From assembly GCF_009834125.1 (NCBI RefSeq), contig NZ_CP047146.1:5325501-5389500 (forward strand): 64,000 nucleotides of DNA, written 5' to 3'. Shown here in pieces: positions 52,005-60,184 of this stretch (positions are counted from its first letter, which is position 1; each line of letters begins with the position of its first letter). The DNA comes from Streptomyces sp. GS7. GTDB lineage: Bacteria; Actinomycetota; Actinomycetes; Streptomycetales; Streptomycetaceae. Under the pieces are notes generated by a model that worked only from the letters and a program-made list of their open reading frames with translations, had not been told where the DNA came from and did not search any database. The position numbers and the translations under genes are program-made.

Positions 52005-52421
52005 CGGCGGACGTCGCCCACCGCCGCGACACCGTCTTCGACGCCGTCTGCGACGAACTGGCCGCCCGCGGCCTCCCGGGCGTCCAGGTGCACGGCTTCG
52101 CCGACGACTCCGCCCCCGGCTACGACGTCATCGCCTCCCCCGGCGTCGGGAGCGCCGGCCGCGCCGACGGCCGGGGCCTCGCGGACGCCCTGGCCGACCG
52201 GGCCTTCCGGGTGTGCCGGGCCTGGGTCCGCTCCTGCCCCTGGACGGGACCGAGAACGTCCAGGGCCGCGCCGCGGCCGACCGCCACATCCCTTTCCTGC
52301 ACGTCGAGTTCGCCGACTCCGTCCGCACGGACGGTCGGCGGGCGAACCGCGCGGAATCCGCCGTGCGGACCCTCACCCGCGCGTGGGCGCAGCAGGCGCC
52401 GAGGCCGGGGCGACGCTGACG
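52005..52421 (+). pseudogene. frameshifted 3' fragment of a gene of unknown function
   Basis: AHRRDTVFDAVCDELAARGL ... VHGFADDSAPGYDV ... AFRVCRAW is read in one frame up to about 52230. It then continues in the next frame as PLDGTENVQGRAAADRHIPF ... HVEFADSVRTD to a stop at 52419-52421. The two halves look like one protein broken by a one-base shift. The N-terminal part is missing; upstream lies the antisense of the C40 fragment. I do not recognise the family. Confidence 0.45.
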
Positions 52422-52617
52422 ACGGGTCGGTCGGTGCGGTCGACGGAGCGCTCATCGTGGCGGAATCCGTCACCGCTCCCTGGCTCCTGAAGCGGAAACC
52501 GCGGCCGCTCTCAAGTGACCTGACCGGCCAGGCTACTTCGTGTCGTCCTGAAACGGTCAAGGAAGTCGTTGATGCCCATCGTGGCTCGACTTCCTCCGTC
52601 CGAACCGCCGCGTTCCT

Positions 52618-54207
52618 TCATGGGCAGTCCGTCGCCGCGGGGCGACCCGGTGACGTGTCGAGGCAGGACGGGGCACGCCGACCGGCATGGGGGCGGCGGC
52701 CGGTTGCCGTCACCCGCACCATGGCCCCCGGCCTGGCTGCCGGGAGCAGCAGCCCGGCCCGGCCGGGGCCGGCTGCCACCACCACCGCCGGGCCCGCCCC
52801 GGTGACGGACACCCGTGCTCCGCGGGGGAAGGCGGTGGCGGGCAGGGAGAGGAACGTCCAGGCATGCCGTGTGGTCGCGTCGGCGGTGAGGGTGAGGGTG
52901 TATGTCCCGGTGGGCGGGGTGTAGGCGTCGGTGTCGGGGATGCCCGCCACCACCGGCGCGTACGGGGCGAAGGCCGGCCCCTTGCCGGGGGCGGGGCCGC
53001 CGTTGGTGCCGTAGGCGCAGTAGCCGCTGCCGTTGGGGGCGCGGCAGTCGTACCACAGCGCCCAGCCCGAGGCGAAGCGGTCCATGGAGGCGACCTGGCG
53101 TCGTATCAGCTCTGCGTTCCCGGGGGTGGTTGCCCGGGGCGGGCCCCACTCTCCGACCAGTACCGGTAGCCGGTGGGCGGCCGGGTAGCCGCCGATGGCG
53201 GTTTCGTAGTGTTCGATGAAGCGGTCCGCGGGGTCCCAGTCGGCGCCTGATTCGACGGCGGTGTCGTAGGAGTGCGGAGCGTAGCCCAGGCGGCCGGCGC
53301 CGGGCCGCGGGTCGTGGAAGCCGGGCAGGCTGGTGGGAACGCCCTGGCCGACCAGGACCGTGGGTTCGAGGAAGAGCCAGGCGTTGGGGTCGGCGGCGCG
53401 GACCGCTCTGATCAGCCGCCGGTACATGGCTGCCAGTCGGCCGCGTTCCAGGGCGGCGGAGGCACGGATCCGGTCTTCGGGGTTGTCCGGGTCGCCGGGA
53501 ACCGGCCCGAAGGGCTCGTTGAACAGGTCGTAGCCGAGCAGGGACGGGTGTCCGCGCAGAGCGGTGGCGACCCTGGCGTAGACGGCAGCCTGGGCGGCGC
53601 GCAGGTCGGGGTCGTCGTAGAGGTGGGTGAAGGCGGCCTGTACGGCGGGCTGGAAGTAGTCCGCGAACCAGTCATCCGGGTTGGGCTCGAAGGGCAGTCC
53701 GTCGGTGCGGGTGGCCCAGGCGGGGATGCCGTCGTGTCCGAACGCCGGGCCGAAGACGTCCTGATGCCAGTCGATCAGGACCAGTACCCGGTAGCGGTCG
53801 GCCCAGCCCAGGACCCGGTCGAGGTAGCGCAGATAGCGGGTGTCCTGGCGGTGGCGGTGTGGTTCGACCTTCTCCCACTGGATGTTGAGCCGCATCAGGT
53901 CGAACCCGTCGCGCGCAAGCCGGGCGATGTGCCGCTCGGTCACCGTGTCGGTCTTGCCCAGGTTGAGCCCGCGCAACCGCAGGACGCGACCGTTCCGGTC
54001 GGTGAAGAGCGTACGGCCGTCGGGGGCGGTGACGGTGCCGGTGGGGACGGGCCAGGCACCTGCCGGCCTGCCGCGGGTGCCTGCCGGCTCGGACCGGGCG
54101 GCCGTCCGCGCGGATACCGCCGGCGCCGTGGACGGGACGGCTGCGGGGACGGCACACAGCAGGGCCAGGCTGAGGACGAAGGTCGCGACGGAGCGGCGCA
54201 GCGGCAT
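52618..54207 (-). CDS. secreted glycoside hydrolase family 5 (endoglycoceramidase-like)
   Basis: A 529-residue exported protein with a signal peptide (MPLRRSVATFVLSLALLCAV...). The catalytic (beta/alpha)8 domain has LRGLNLGK, RLNIQWEKVEP, LIDWHQD, the acid/base Glu in DLFNEPFG (about residue 231) and the nucleophile Glu in VLVGEWG (about 352). A beta-rich C-terminal domain follows. This pattern fits GH5 endo-glycosylceramidases and related hydrolases acting on glycolipids. ATG at 54207 follows GGGAG at 6 bases. Confidence 0.88.
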   Translation of the reverse strand: MPLRRSVATFVLSLALLCAVPAAVPSTAPAVSARTAARSEPAGTRGRPAGAWPVPTGTVTAPDGRTLFTDRNGRVLRLRGLNLGKTDTVTERHIARLARDGFDLMRLNIQWEKVEPHRHRQDTRYLRYLDRVLGWADRYRVLVLIDWHQDVFGPAFGHDGIPAWATRTDGLPFEPNPDDWFADYFQPAVQAAFTHLYDDPDLRAAQAAVYARVATALRGHPSLLGYDLFNEPFGPVPGDPDNPEDRIRASAALERGRLAAMYRRLIRAVRAADPNAWLFLEPTVLVGQGVPTSLPGFHDPRPGAGRLGYAPHSYDTAVESGADWDPADRFIEHYETAIGGYPAAHRLPVLVGEWGPPRATTPGNAELIRRQVASMDRFASGWALWYDCRAPNGSGYCAYGTNGGPAPGKGPAFAPYAPVVAGIPDTDAYTPPTGTYTLTLTADATTRHAWTFLSLPATAFPRGARVSVTGAGPAVVVAAGPGRAGLLLPAARPGAMVRVTATGRRPHAGRRAPSCLDTSPGRPAATDCP

Positions 54208-54500
54208 AACGGGCTCCCGACAGCGGTGATTTGACGAATCGTCAGTACAGCTCGACTGGTGTCTACCCACAAGGCGTGATCAGCCACCACCGGCGCGCCA
54301 CGATGCCGGAGTGCCGCGAGAACAAGGGTGGCCGCGAGCACGGACGTGGCCTGTCGCCCCCGTCTCGACACCGCACCGAGCCGTCAGGCGCGCGGAGAAC
54401 TCGCCGGCGGCGCCTTCGCCGCGGTGCGGCAGCCACCGCTCGTCCCGCCATGCCGTGAAGCCCGGCGTCCGCTCGGCCGGCAGGCGGGAGTTCGGCGGCA
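54208..54500. other. intergenic region, nothing recognised
   Basis: 293 bases between the GH5 start and the terminator hairpin. It should contain the GH5 promoter; no gene or repeat was seen. Confidence 0.45.
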
Positions 54501-54541
54501 GGGGCCAGGGCCTGTCCGGCCCTGGCCCCTCGGACAGGCCC
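54501..54541 (-). terminator. two overlapping, mutually exclusive hairpins after the citrate synthase gene
   Basis: Hairpin 1: GGGGCCAGGGCC (54501-54512) pairs perfectly with GGCCCTGGCCCC (54518-54529) around a 5-base loop. Hairpin 2: GGGCCTGTCC (54508-54517) pairs perfectly with GGACAGGCCC (54532-54541). They share bases, so only one can form at a time. The element starts at the stop codon of the citrate synthase gene. Confidence 0.65.
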
Positions 54542-55710
54542 TAACGGGGCGCGACGGCGGGCACCGGCTGCGGCGGGGGTGGGCCGACATACCGGGCGGC
54601 CGGGCGAATGATCTTCGAGTCCTCGGCCTGCTCCAGGATATTGGCGCTCCAGCCGACCACCCGGGCAGCGCAGAAGGTGGGCGTGAACATCTCCCTCGGC
54701 AGCCCGCAGAGCTCCATCACCACGCCCGCGTAGAACTCCACGTTGATGTGCAGCTCACGGCCCGGCTTGAGTTCGGCCAGCAGCGCCTCGACCCGCTCCT
54801 CCACCTGGACGGCGAAGTCCACCAGCGGTCCTCCGAAGCCCTCGGCGATACCGCGCAGCATCCGGGAGCGCGGGTCCTCGGTGCGGTAGACGGGGTGGCC
54901 GAAGCCCATGATCCGGTCCCCGCGCAGCACGCTGTCGCGGACCCAGGCGTCGATGCGGTCGGGGGTGCCGATGGCGTCGAGGGTGTCCAGGGCGCGGCTG
55001 GGCGCACCGCCGTGCAGCGGCCCCGAGAGTGCACCCACGGCGCCGACGAGGCAGGCGGCGAGGTCGGCGCCGGTGGAGGTGATGACGCGGGCGGTGAAGG
55101 TCGAGGCGTTGAAGCCGTGGTCGATGGTGGAGATGAGGTACGCCTCGATCGCCCGGACCTGCTCCGGGTCCGGCTCTTCGCCGGTGAGCATGTAGAGGTA
55201 GTTGGCCGCGTGGCCGAGGTCCGCGCGCGGCTCGATGGGCTGCTGTCCCCGGCCGAGCCGGTGGAGCGCGGTGAGCAGGGTCGGCACGGCGGCGCAGGCG
55301 GCGAGCGCGTCGGCCCGACGCTGGTCGGCGTCGACGTCGTAGAGCGGCCGGAAGCCGGCCGTGGCGCCGAACAGCGACAGCGCGGTGCGCAGCCCGGCGA
55401 GCGGACCGGCGAGCGCACCGGCGTGAGCGAGGGCGGGCAGCGCGTCGCGGACCACGGCGGGCAGCGGGCGCAGGGCGGCGGTCTCGGCCTTGAAGGCCGC
55501 CAGTTGGTCCGCGTCCGGCAGTGCGCCGTGGAACATCAGGTACCAGACGTCCTCGAAGCCGCGGCTCGTGGCCAGCTCGACGGCGGAGTACTGGCGGTAG
55601 TGGTAGAAGCCCTCAAGGCCCCGGACGTCGCCCAGTTGGGTCTCGGTGACGACGACTCCCGCGAGCCCGCGGGGTGCCTCGATGGGTGCGTTCGCCTCGG
55701 CGATCGGCAT
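54541..55710 (-). CDS. citrate synthase family protein (CitA-like)
   Basis: A 389-residue short-form citrate synthase: DHGFNASTFTAR, GPLHGGAP and MGFGHPVYRTEDPRS carry the active-site histidines. The third catalytic position reads INVEFYAG, with Glu where canonical citrate synthases have Asp (NVDFYSG). It could make citrate or 2-methylcitrate from oxaloacetate. AAGGAG lies 7 bases before the ATG at 55710. It is divergent from a second citrate-synthase-family gene; such pairs occur in Streptomyces. Confidence 0.9.
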   Translation of the reverse strand: MPIAEANAPIEAPRGLAGVVVTETQLGDVRGLEGFYHYRQYSAVELATSRGFEDVWYLMFHGALPDADQLAAFKAETAALRPLPAVVRDALPALAHAGALAGPLAGLRTALSLFGATAGFRPLYDVDADQRRADALAACAAVPTLLTALHRLGRGQQPIEPRADLGHAANYLYMLTGEEPDPEQVRAIEAYLISTIDHGFNASTFTARVITSTGADLAACLVGAVGALSGPLHGGAPSRALDTLDAIGTPDRIDAWVRDSVLRGDRIMGFGHPVYRTEDPRSRMLRGIAEGFGGPLVDFAVQVEERVEALLAELKPGRELHINVEFYAGVVMELCGLPREMFTPTFCAARVVGWSANILEQAEDSKIIRPAARYVGPPPPQPVPAVAPR

Positions 55711-55738
55711 GGCGGAACTCCTTGTTCGTCCTCCCTGG

Positions 55739-55795
55739 ATATTGATTCGACTATCTATGCTTGACTTAATCGACGTCAATATTGATTCAATCAAT
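55739..55795. promoter_or_regulatory. palindrome-rich operator region between the two citrate synthase genes
   Basis: ATTGATTCAATCAAT (55781-55795) is a perfect 7+1+7 palindrome. ATATTGATTC occurs at 55739-55748 and again at 55779-55788, exactly 40 bases apart. TTGAC-N9-GTCAA (55761-55779) forms another inverted repeat. The region is strikingly AT-rich against the genome and is the only space between the divergent starts. Confidence 0.65.
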
Positions 55796-55822
55796 GTGGA
55801 TCGTTCTGGATACGGTGGCGCC

Positions 55823-57070
55823 ATGGCGGATCAACAGACGACGCAGGACCCGGGCGAGCGCCGGCTGAGCACCCGGGAAGCGGCCGACCGGCTCGGCGTG
55901 AAGCCGGAGACGGTCTACGCGTATGTCAGCCGCGGCCAGCTGGCCAGCCGCCGCGCACCGGGCGGGCGCGGCAGCACCTTCGACGCGAAGGAGGTCGACG
56001 CGCTGGCCCGTCGCGGCGGGCGGCGTGAACCGACCGCCTCCGGCGGCGAGTTGACGGTCCGTACGGACATCACCCTGATCGACCGCGACCACTGCTACTT
56101 CCGCGGCGTCGACACCGCGGAACTCGCCGCCCACTACGGCTACGAGGAAGTCGCCGAGTGGCTGTGGACCGGCGAACTCCGCCGCGGCATCCGCTTCACC
56201 GCGCCGCGGGACGCGCTGTCCGCGGCCCGCCGCGCGGTGGCCGCCCTGCCGCCCCACAGTGGGCAGATGGACCAGCTGCGGGTCGCGCTGATCGCCGCGG
56301 CGGCCGCCGACCCGCTCCGCTTCGACCTGTCCGAGGACACCGTCCTGGACACCGCCCGCAGCCTCATCCCGACCCTCGTCGAGGCCCTGCCGCCGCAAGC
56401 CGCCGAGCGGCGCGCCGCCGGCCCGCTCGCCCGGCGCCTCTGGTCGCGCCTGACCGCCGAGCCGGCCGACGCACCGTCCCTGCGCGTGCTGGACTCCGCG
56501 CTGGTCCTGCTCATCGACCACGACCTCGCCGCGTCGACCCTCGCCGTCCGGGTCGCCGCCTCCGCGCGCGCCCATCCGTACGCGATCGTCTCGGCCGGCT
56601 TCGGGGCACTGGACGGGGCGCTGCACGGCGCGGCGAGCGGACCCGCCCACCGGATGCTGCTGGAGGTACTGGACCGGGGCAGCGCGGCCGCCGTGGTCGC
56701 CGACCATCTCCGGGCCGGCCGCCGCGTACCGGGCCTGGGCCATCGCATCTACCCCGGCGAGGACCCGCGGGCCCGCGCCCTCTTCGGGCTCCTGGCGGAC
56801 GTACCCCGGGCTCGGCCCGTGCTGGAGGCCGCCCGCGAGGTGGTCGCCACCACCGCCCGGCACACCACGCTGCACGCCAACGTCGATCTGGCGCTGGCGG
56901 TGCTCACGGTCGCGACCGGGATGTCCGCCGAGGCGGGCGAAACGGTCTTCGCGATCGCCCGGACCACGGGCTGGATCGCCCACGCCCTGGAGGAGTACGG
57001 GGAGCGCCCCGCCCGCATGCGCCCCAGCGGCCAGTACTGCGGCCCCAGGCCGCCGCAGCCCCTGCCGTGA
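55823..57070 (+). CDS. citrate synthase-like protein with N-terminal DNA-binding domain
   Basis: A 415-residue fusion. Residues about 12-60 form a MerR/excisionase-type helix-turn-helix (STREAADRLGVKPETVYAYV, with a GGRGSTFDAKEVDAL wing). Residues 75-415 are a citrate synthase fold with DHDLAASTLAVRV, DGALHGAAS, LGHRIYPGEDPRA and ANVDLAL, which keeps the Asp that the divergent paralogue lacks. Such proteins may be enzymes, ligand-sensing regulators or both. The ATG at 55823 is chosen because the helix-turn-helix follows directly. Upstream in-frame codons lie in the operator region. Confidence 0.85.
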   Translation: MADQQTTQDPGERRLSTREAADRLGVKPETVYAYVSRGQLASRRAPGGRGSTFDAKEVDALARRGGRREPTASGGELTVRTDITLIDRDHCYFRGVDTAELAAHYGYEEVAEWLWTGELRRGIRFTAPRDALSAARRAVAALPPHSGQMDQLRVALIAAAAADPLRFDLSEDTVLDTARSLIPTLVEALPPQAAERRAAGPLARRLWSRLTAEPADAPSLRVLDSALVLLIDHDLAASTLAVRVAASARAHPYAIVSAGFGALDGALHGAASGPAHRMLLEVLDRGSAAAVVADHLRAGRRVPGLGHRIYPGEDPRARALFGLLADVPRARPVLEAAREVVATTARHTTLHANVDLALAVLTVATGMSAEAGETVFAIARTTGWIAHALEEYGERPARMRPSGQYCGPRPPQPLP

Positions 57071-57191
57071 GGAGCGGGGCCGGACGGTGAGCGGAGGGGC
57101 GGGCCGGGCGCCGGCGGGACCGCCGGCCGATTGCTCACATGACGAGACGTCGGGCTCGGAATACGGACGCAGGTTCTCTGCGTTGCCCCCG

Positions 57192-57223
57192 AGAGACCTG
57201 CAGGCACAAGAGACCTGCAGGCA
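57192..57223. repeat. two 15-base direct repeats with CCTGCAGG cores
   Basis: AGAGACCTGCAGGCA occurs at 57192-57206 and 57209-57223. Each copy contains the palindrome CCTGCAGG. They end 13 bases before the SDR start, a position fit for an operator. Confidence 0.75.
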
Positions 57224-57236
57224 TGGGGATTTGGGC

Positions 57237-58013
57237 ATGGGGGTGGCGACCGTGGATCTGATGGTCGACGGCAAGGTCTTTCTGGTCACGGGAGGGACCA
57301 AGGGGCTCGGGCTGGCAGCGGCGCGCGCCCTCACCGCGGAAGGCGCCCGGGTGGTGGTGTCCTCACGCACCCAGGAAGCAGTGGACAAGGCCGTCGCGGA
57401 GCTGGGCGGCCCCGACCACGCCATCGGCCTGGTCGCCGACAACGCCGACCCCGAAGCGGCCGAACGCCTGACGGCAGCCGCCCTGCGGCAGTACGGACGG
57501 CTGGACGGTGCGCTGATCAGCGTGGGCGGTCCGCCGACCGGCCCCCTCACCACCATCACCGACGCCCAGTGGCGTGATGCGTTCGAGTCCGTCTTCCTCG
57601 GTGCCCTGCGCGTCGCACGCGCAGCCGCCCCCGTGCTGCCCTCCGGAGGCTCCATAGGATTCGTCCTCTCCCTGTCGGTGAAGGCCCCGTGGCCGAACAT
57701 GAGCGTGTCCAACGGACTCCGGCCGGGACTGGCCATGGCCGCCAAGACGCTGGCCGACGAACTGGGCCCGCGCGGCATCAGAGTCAACGGTTTCGTGGTC
57801 GGCTCCATCGCCACCGACCGCCTCACCCGGCTCGAAGAGGCCACCGGCGATCCCCAACAGGCACGCGCCCAACGGACCGCCGACATCCCGCTGCGCCGGT
57901 ACGGCACACCCGAGGAGTTCGGCCGCCTGGCCGCCGTCGTGCTGTCGCCGGTGGCGTCGTACACCACCGGCAGCATGATCCACATCGACGGAGGCGCCCT
58001 GCGCTCCCTGTGA
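57237..58013 (+). CDS. short-chain dehydrogenase/reductase-like protein with atypical active site
   Basis: A 258-residue SDR with TGGTKGLG cofactor motif, ISVGGP, and the usual C-terminal IHIDGG. In the catalytic region the Tyr-x-x-x-Lys pair is replaced: after LSLSVKAPWPN the sequence reads MSVSNGLRPGL, so a Ser/Asn/Arg set stands where Tyr and Lys belong. A subgroup of SDRs with this S-N-x-x-R pattern exists, so it need not be dead. ATG at 57237 follows GGGGA; the repeats above lie in its leader. Confidence 0.85.
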   Translation: MGVATVDLMVDGKVFLVTGGTKGLGLAAARALTAEGARVVVSSRTQEAVDKAVAELGGPDHAIGLVADNADPEAAERLTAAALRQYGRLDGALISVGGPPTGPLTTITDAQWRDAFESVFLGALRVARAAAPVLPSGGSIGFVLSLSVKAPWPNMSVSNGLRPGLAMAAKTLADELGPRGIRVNGFVVGSIATDRLTRLEEATGDPQQARAQRTADIPLRRYGTPEEFGRLAAVVLSPVASYTTGSMIHIDGGALRSL

Positions 58014-58591
58014 CAGGCGAGCGGCCTGCAGGAGATCCCTGCGTCGGTTTCCCCACCGGGAATTACGGGAGCGGGCGGAGACTTGGGCCCGGTAGCGGCC
58101 CCAGGCCGCCTCGTACGCCCGTACCTCTGGGGCGGACACTCCTGATCCGAGTCGTCCTGCGCCGGAAGCTCCGGCGACACGGAACTGACCGCTGTGCGCC
58201 CGTACATCGACAACCAGCAACGCGCCCTGGGTGCTGAGGCAACCAGTGCCGGTCCGTCAACCGGAGCCTCGTCGGCGAGCAGGCGCCCTTGCGGTCGCGG
58301 TGGGCCGCAGCCGTGACACGGTGAGCCCGCGAAGCTGTTTCCGGACAAGTGACCTTCGGGTGTGTTCGCCAAGGGGCAAGCAGGCCCGAGGTGTTGAACG
58401 CGTTGAAGCGGTCGTCGGCGCAGCTCACCGCGAACTCGTGGGGTCGGGTCGGCGGTTGCGGATGAGGCGCATGGCGATCAGCCGGGCGGGGTGCGGCGGC
58501 TCGCCGAGGCCGGGCCGTCGCTGCGCCGGCTCGCGGCGGCCGGGCATCGCACGGGCCGTGGTGGCGGATTCCGTTCGCCCCGGCCCGGCCT
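58014..58591. other. intergenic region, nothing recognised
   Basis: A 578-base stretch between convergent genes. Open frames exist in all directions, but none has a recognisable domain or a good start. Confidence 0.5.
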
Positions 58592-59524
58592 TCAGTGGGC
58601 CGGGCCGGACATGCGGAGTGCGGCCTGGCTCTCCCCGGAGCCGACCACCCGCGCGTCGGTGAGGACGGTGCGGATCCGCTCGACGAGCGGGTTGGTGTCG
58701 TCGGCCCGCCAGACCAGGTGCAGGGTGGTCGAGGTGCCGGCCAGGGGCCGGGGGGTCACGCCGACGCGGCGCAGCACCCGGTGCGAGTCGGCGAGCACCG
58801 CGGCGCCGAACTTGGCCGCGACCAGGGCCAGGAGGGTCTGCACGCTGCGGCCCTCCGCGCTGATCCGCGGCACGATGCCGGCCCCGTGGCAGAGAGCAAT
58901 GATCTCGTCGTAGGACAGGGGTGACACCTCCCGGGGCCAGAGGACCAGGGGGATCTGGCCCAGGGCCGTGAGCGGGGCGGGTTCGGCGGGGTGGGCCAGC
59001 GGATGGCCGGCCGGCAGGAACAGGGTGAGCGGCTCACGCCACCAGACCTGGGTGGCCAGCCGGGCATCGCGCATCGGGAGGCGCTGGACCGCGAGGTCGA
59101 AACGGCCCTCCAGCACACCGGTCGACATCTCGGCGTCGTTGAAGCTCTCCTCCAACTGGAGGTCCACCCGGGGAAGTTCGCGCCGCACCCGGCTCAGCGC
59201 GCCGCCGAGGGGTCCGTTGATGCCCGAACCGGCGAAGGTCACGGTCAGCCGCCCGGTCATGCCCTGCGCGGCCAGCCGCACATCCTTCAGTACGGCCTCC
59301 GCCTCGGCGAGCACGGTGACCGCACGCCGCACCAGAACCTGTCCGGCCTGCGTCGGCGTCAGGCCGCGCCCCTCCCTGATGAACAGCGCGGCACCCAACT
59401 GCCGTTCCATTTCGCGCAGTTGGCGGCTGAGCGTGGGCTGCGTCAGATGCAGCCGGCGCGCAGCGCCGCTGATGCTGCCCTCTTCCGCGATCGCGACCGC
59501 GTAGCCGAGTAGCCGTAGCTCCAT
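58592..59524 (-). CDS. LysR-family transcriptional regulator
   Basis: A 310-residue LysR protein: N-terminal helix-turn-helix (ISGAARRLHLTQPTLSRQLR) and a C-terminal periplasmic-binding-like effector domain. The ATG at 59524 has GGGAGG at five bases. It is divergent from a carboxymuconolactone-decarboxylase-family gene, which it most likely controls. A palindrome overlaps its own leader. Confidence 0.93.
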   Translation of the reverse strand: MELRLLGYAVAIAEEGSISGAARRLHLTQPTLSRQLREMERQLGAALFIREGRGLTPTQAGQVLVRRAVTVLAEAEAVLKDVRLAAQGMTGRLTVTFAGSGINGPLGGALSRVRRELPRVDLQLEESFNDAEMSTGVLEGRFDLAVQRLPMRDARLATQVWWREPLTLFLPAGHPLAHPAEPAPLTALGQIPLVLWPREVSPLSYDEIIALCHGAGIVPRISAEGRSVQTLLALVAAKFGAAVLADSHRVLRRVGVTPRPLAGTSTTLHLVWRADDTNPLVERIRTVLTDARVVGSGESQAALRMSGPAH

Positions 59525-59526
59525 CC

Positions 59527-59550
59527 ATACCTCCCAGGCATGGGAAGTAT
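59527..59550. promoter_or_regulatory. 24-base imperfect palindrome, candidate LysR operator
   Basis: ATAC-C-TCCCA-GGCA-TGGGA-A-GTAT has outer ATAC/GTAT and inner TCCCA/TGGGA arms in perfect inversion with a single mismatched pair. It overlaps the ribosome site of the LysR gene and so would serve autoregulation. Confidence 0.6.
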
Positions 59551-59651
59551 ATCCAGTAATGCCCGCGGAGCAGATGCGGGTGGCTTTCCGGCCAGGCTGG
59601 AGACATCGCACCGGCCGACCGGAGCGAACACCCGACCCCTGAGGAGGAACC

Positions 59652-60053
59652 ATGAACCGCGAAGAGCGCTACGCGTACGGCATGAAGGTGCTGGAGCAGG
59701 TCGACGGCGAGGCGGGACAGCGCATCGTCGACTCGCTCGCCGACACGTCGCCGGAGCTGGGTCACCAGGTGGTGGCGTGGGCGTTCGGCGACATGTACTC
59801 GCGGCCTGAACTGGCTCCGCGTGAACGGCAGTTGGTCACGCTGGGCATGCTCGCCGCGCTCGGGGGCTGCGAAATCGAGCTTGAGGTGCACATCAACGCC
59901 GCGCTCAACGTCGGCCTGACCGCCACCGAGATCGCCGAGGCCCTGCTGCACTCCGCCGTCTACTGCGGGATGCCGCGGTCGATCAACGCCACGCTCGTCG
60001 CCAAGAAGGTCTTCGCCGAGCGTGGCCTGCTCCCCCTCACCAATCTCGGCTGA
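59652..60053 (+). CDS. carboxymuconolactone decarboxylase (CMD) family protein
   Basis: A 133-residue all-helical protein of the CMD/AhpD superfamily: PRERQLVTLGMLAALGGCEIEL, HINAALNVGLTATEIAEALLH. In the PcaC subgroup such proteins decarboxylate gamma-carboxymuconolactone in aromatic catabolism; others are peroxidase-like. No other aromatic genes lie nearby, so the substrate is open. TGAGGAGGAACC gives a strong ribosome site before the ATG. Confidence 0.9.
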   Translation: MNREERYAYGMKVLEQVDGEAGQRIVDSLADTSPELGHQVVAWAFGDMYSRPELAPRERQLVTLGMLAALGGCEIELEVHINAALNVGLTATEIAEALLHSAVYCGMPRSINATLVAKKVFAERGLLPLTNLG

Positions 60054-60184
60054 CCCTCCCGATGCCGATGCCGATGCCGATGCCCGTGTCGGGGCGCGGG
60101 AGTGGCGCCCGCGGGCACTGGCGGCGCTCCGCCCGCCACGGCCTCCGTTCCCGCCCCCTCATCCGGGGCGGATCGTCGGCGCCG

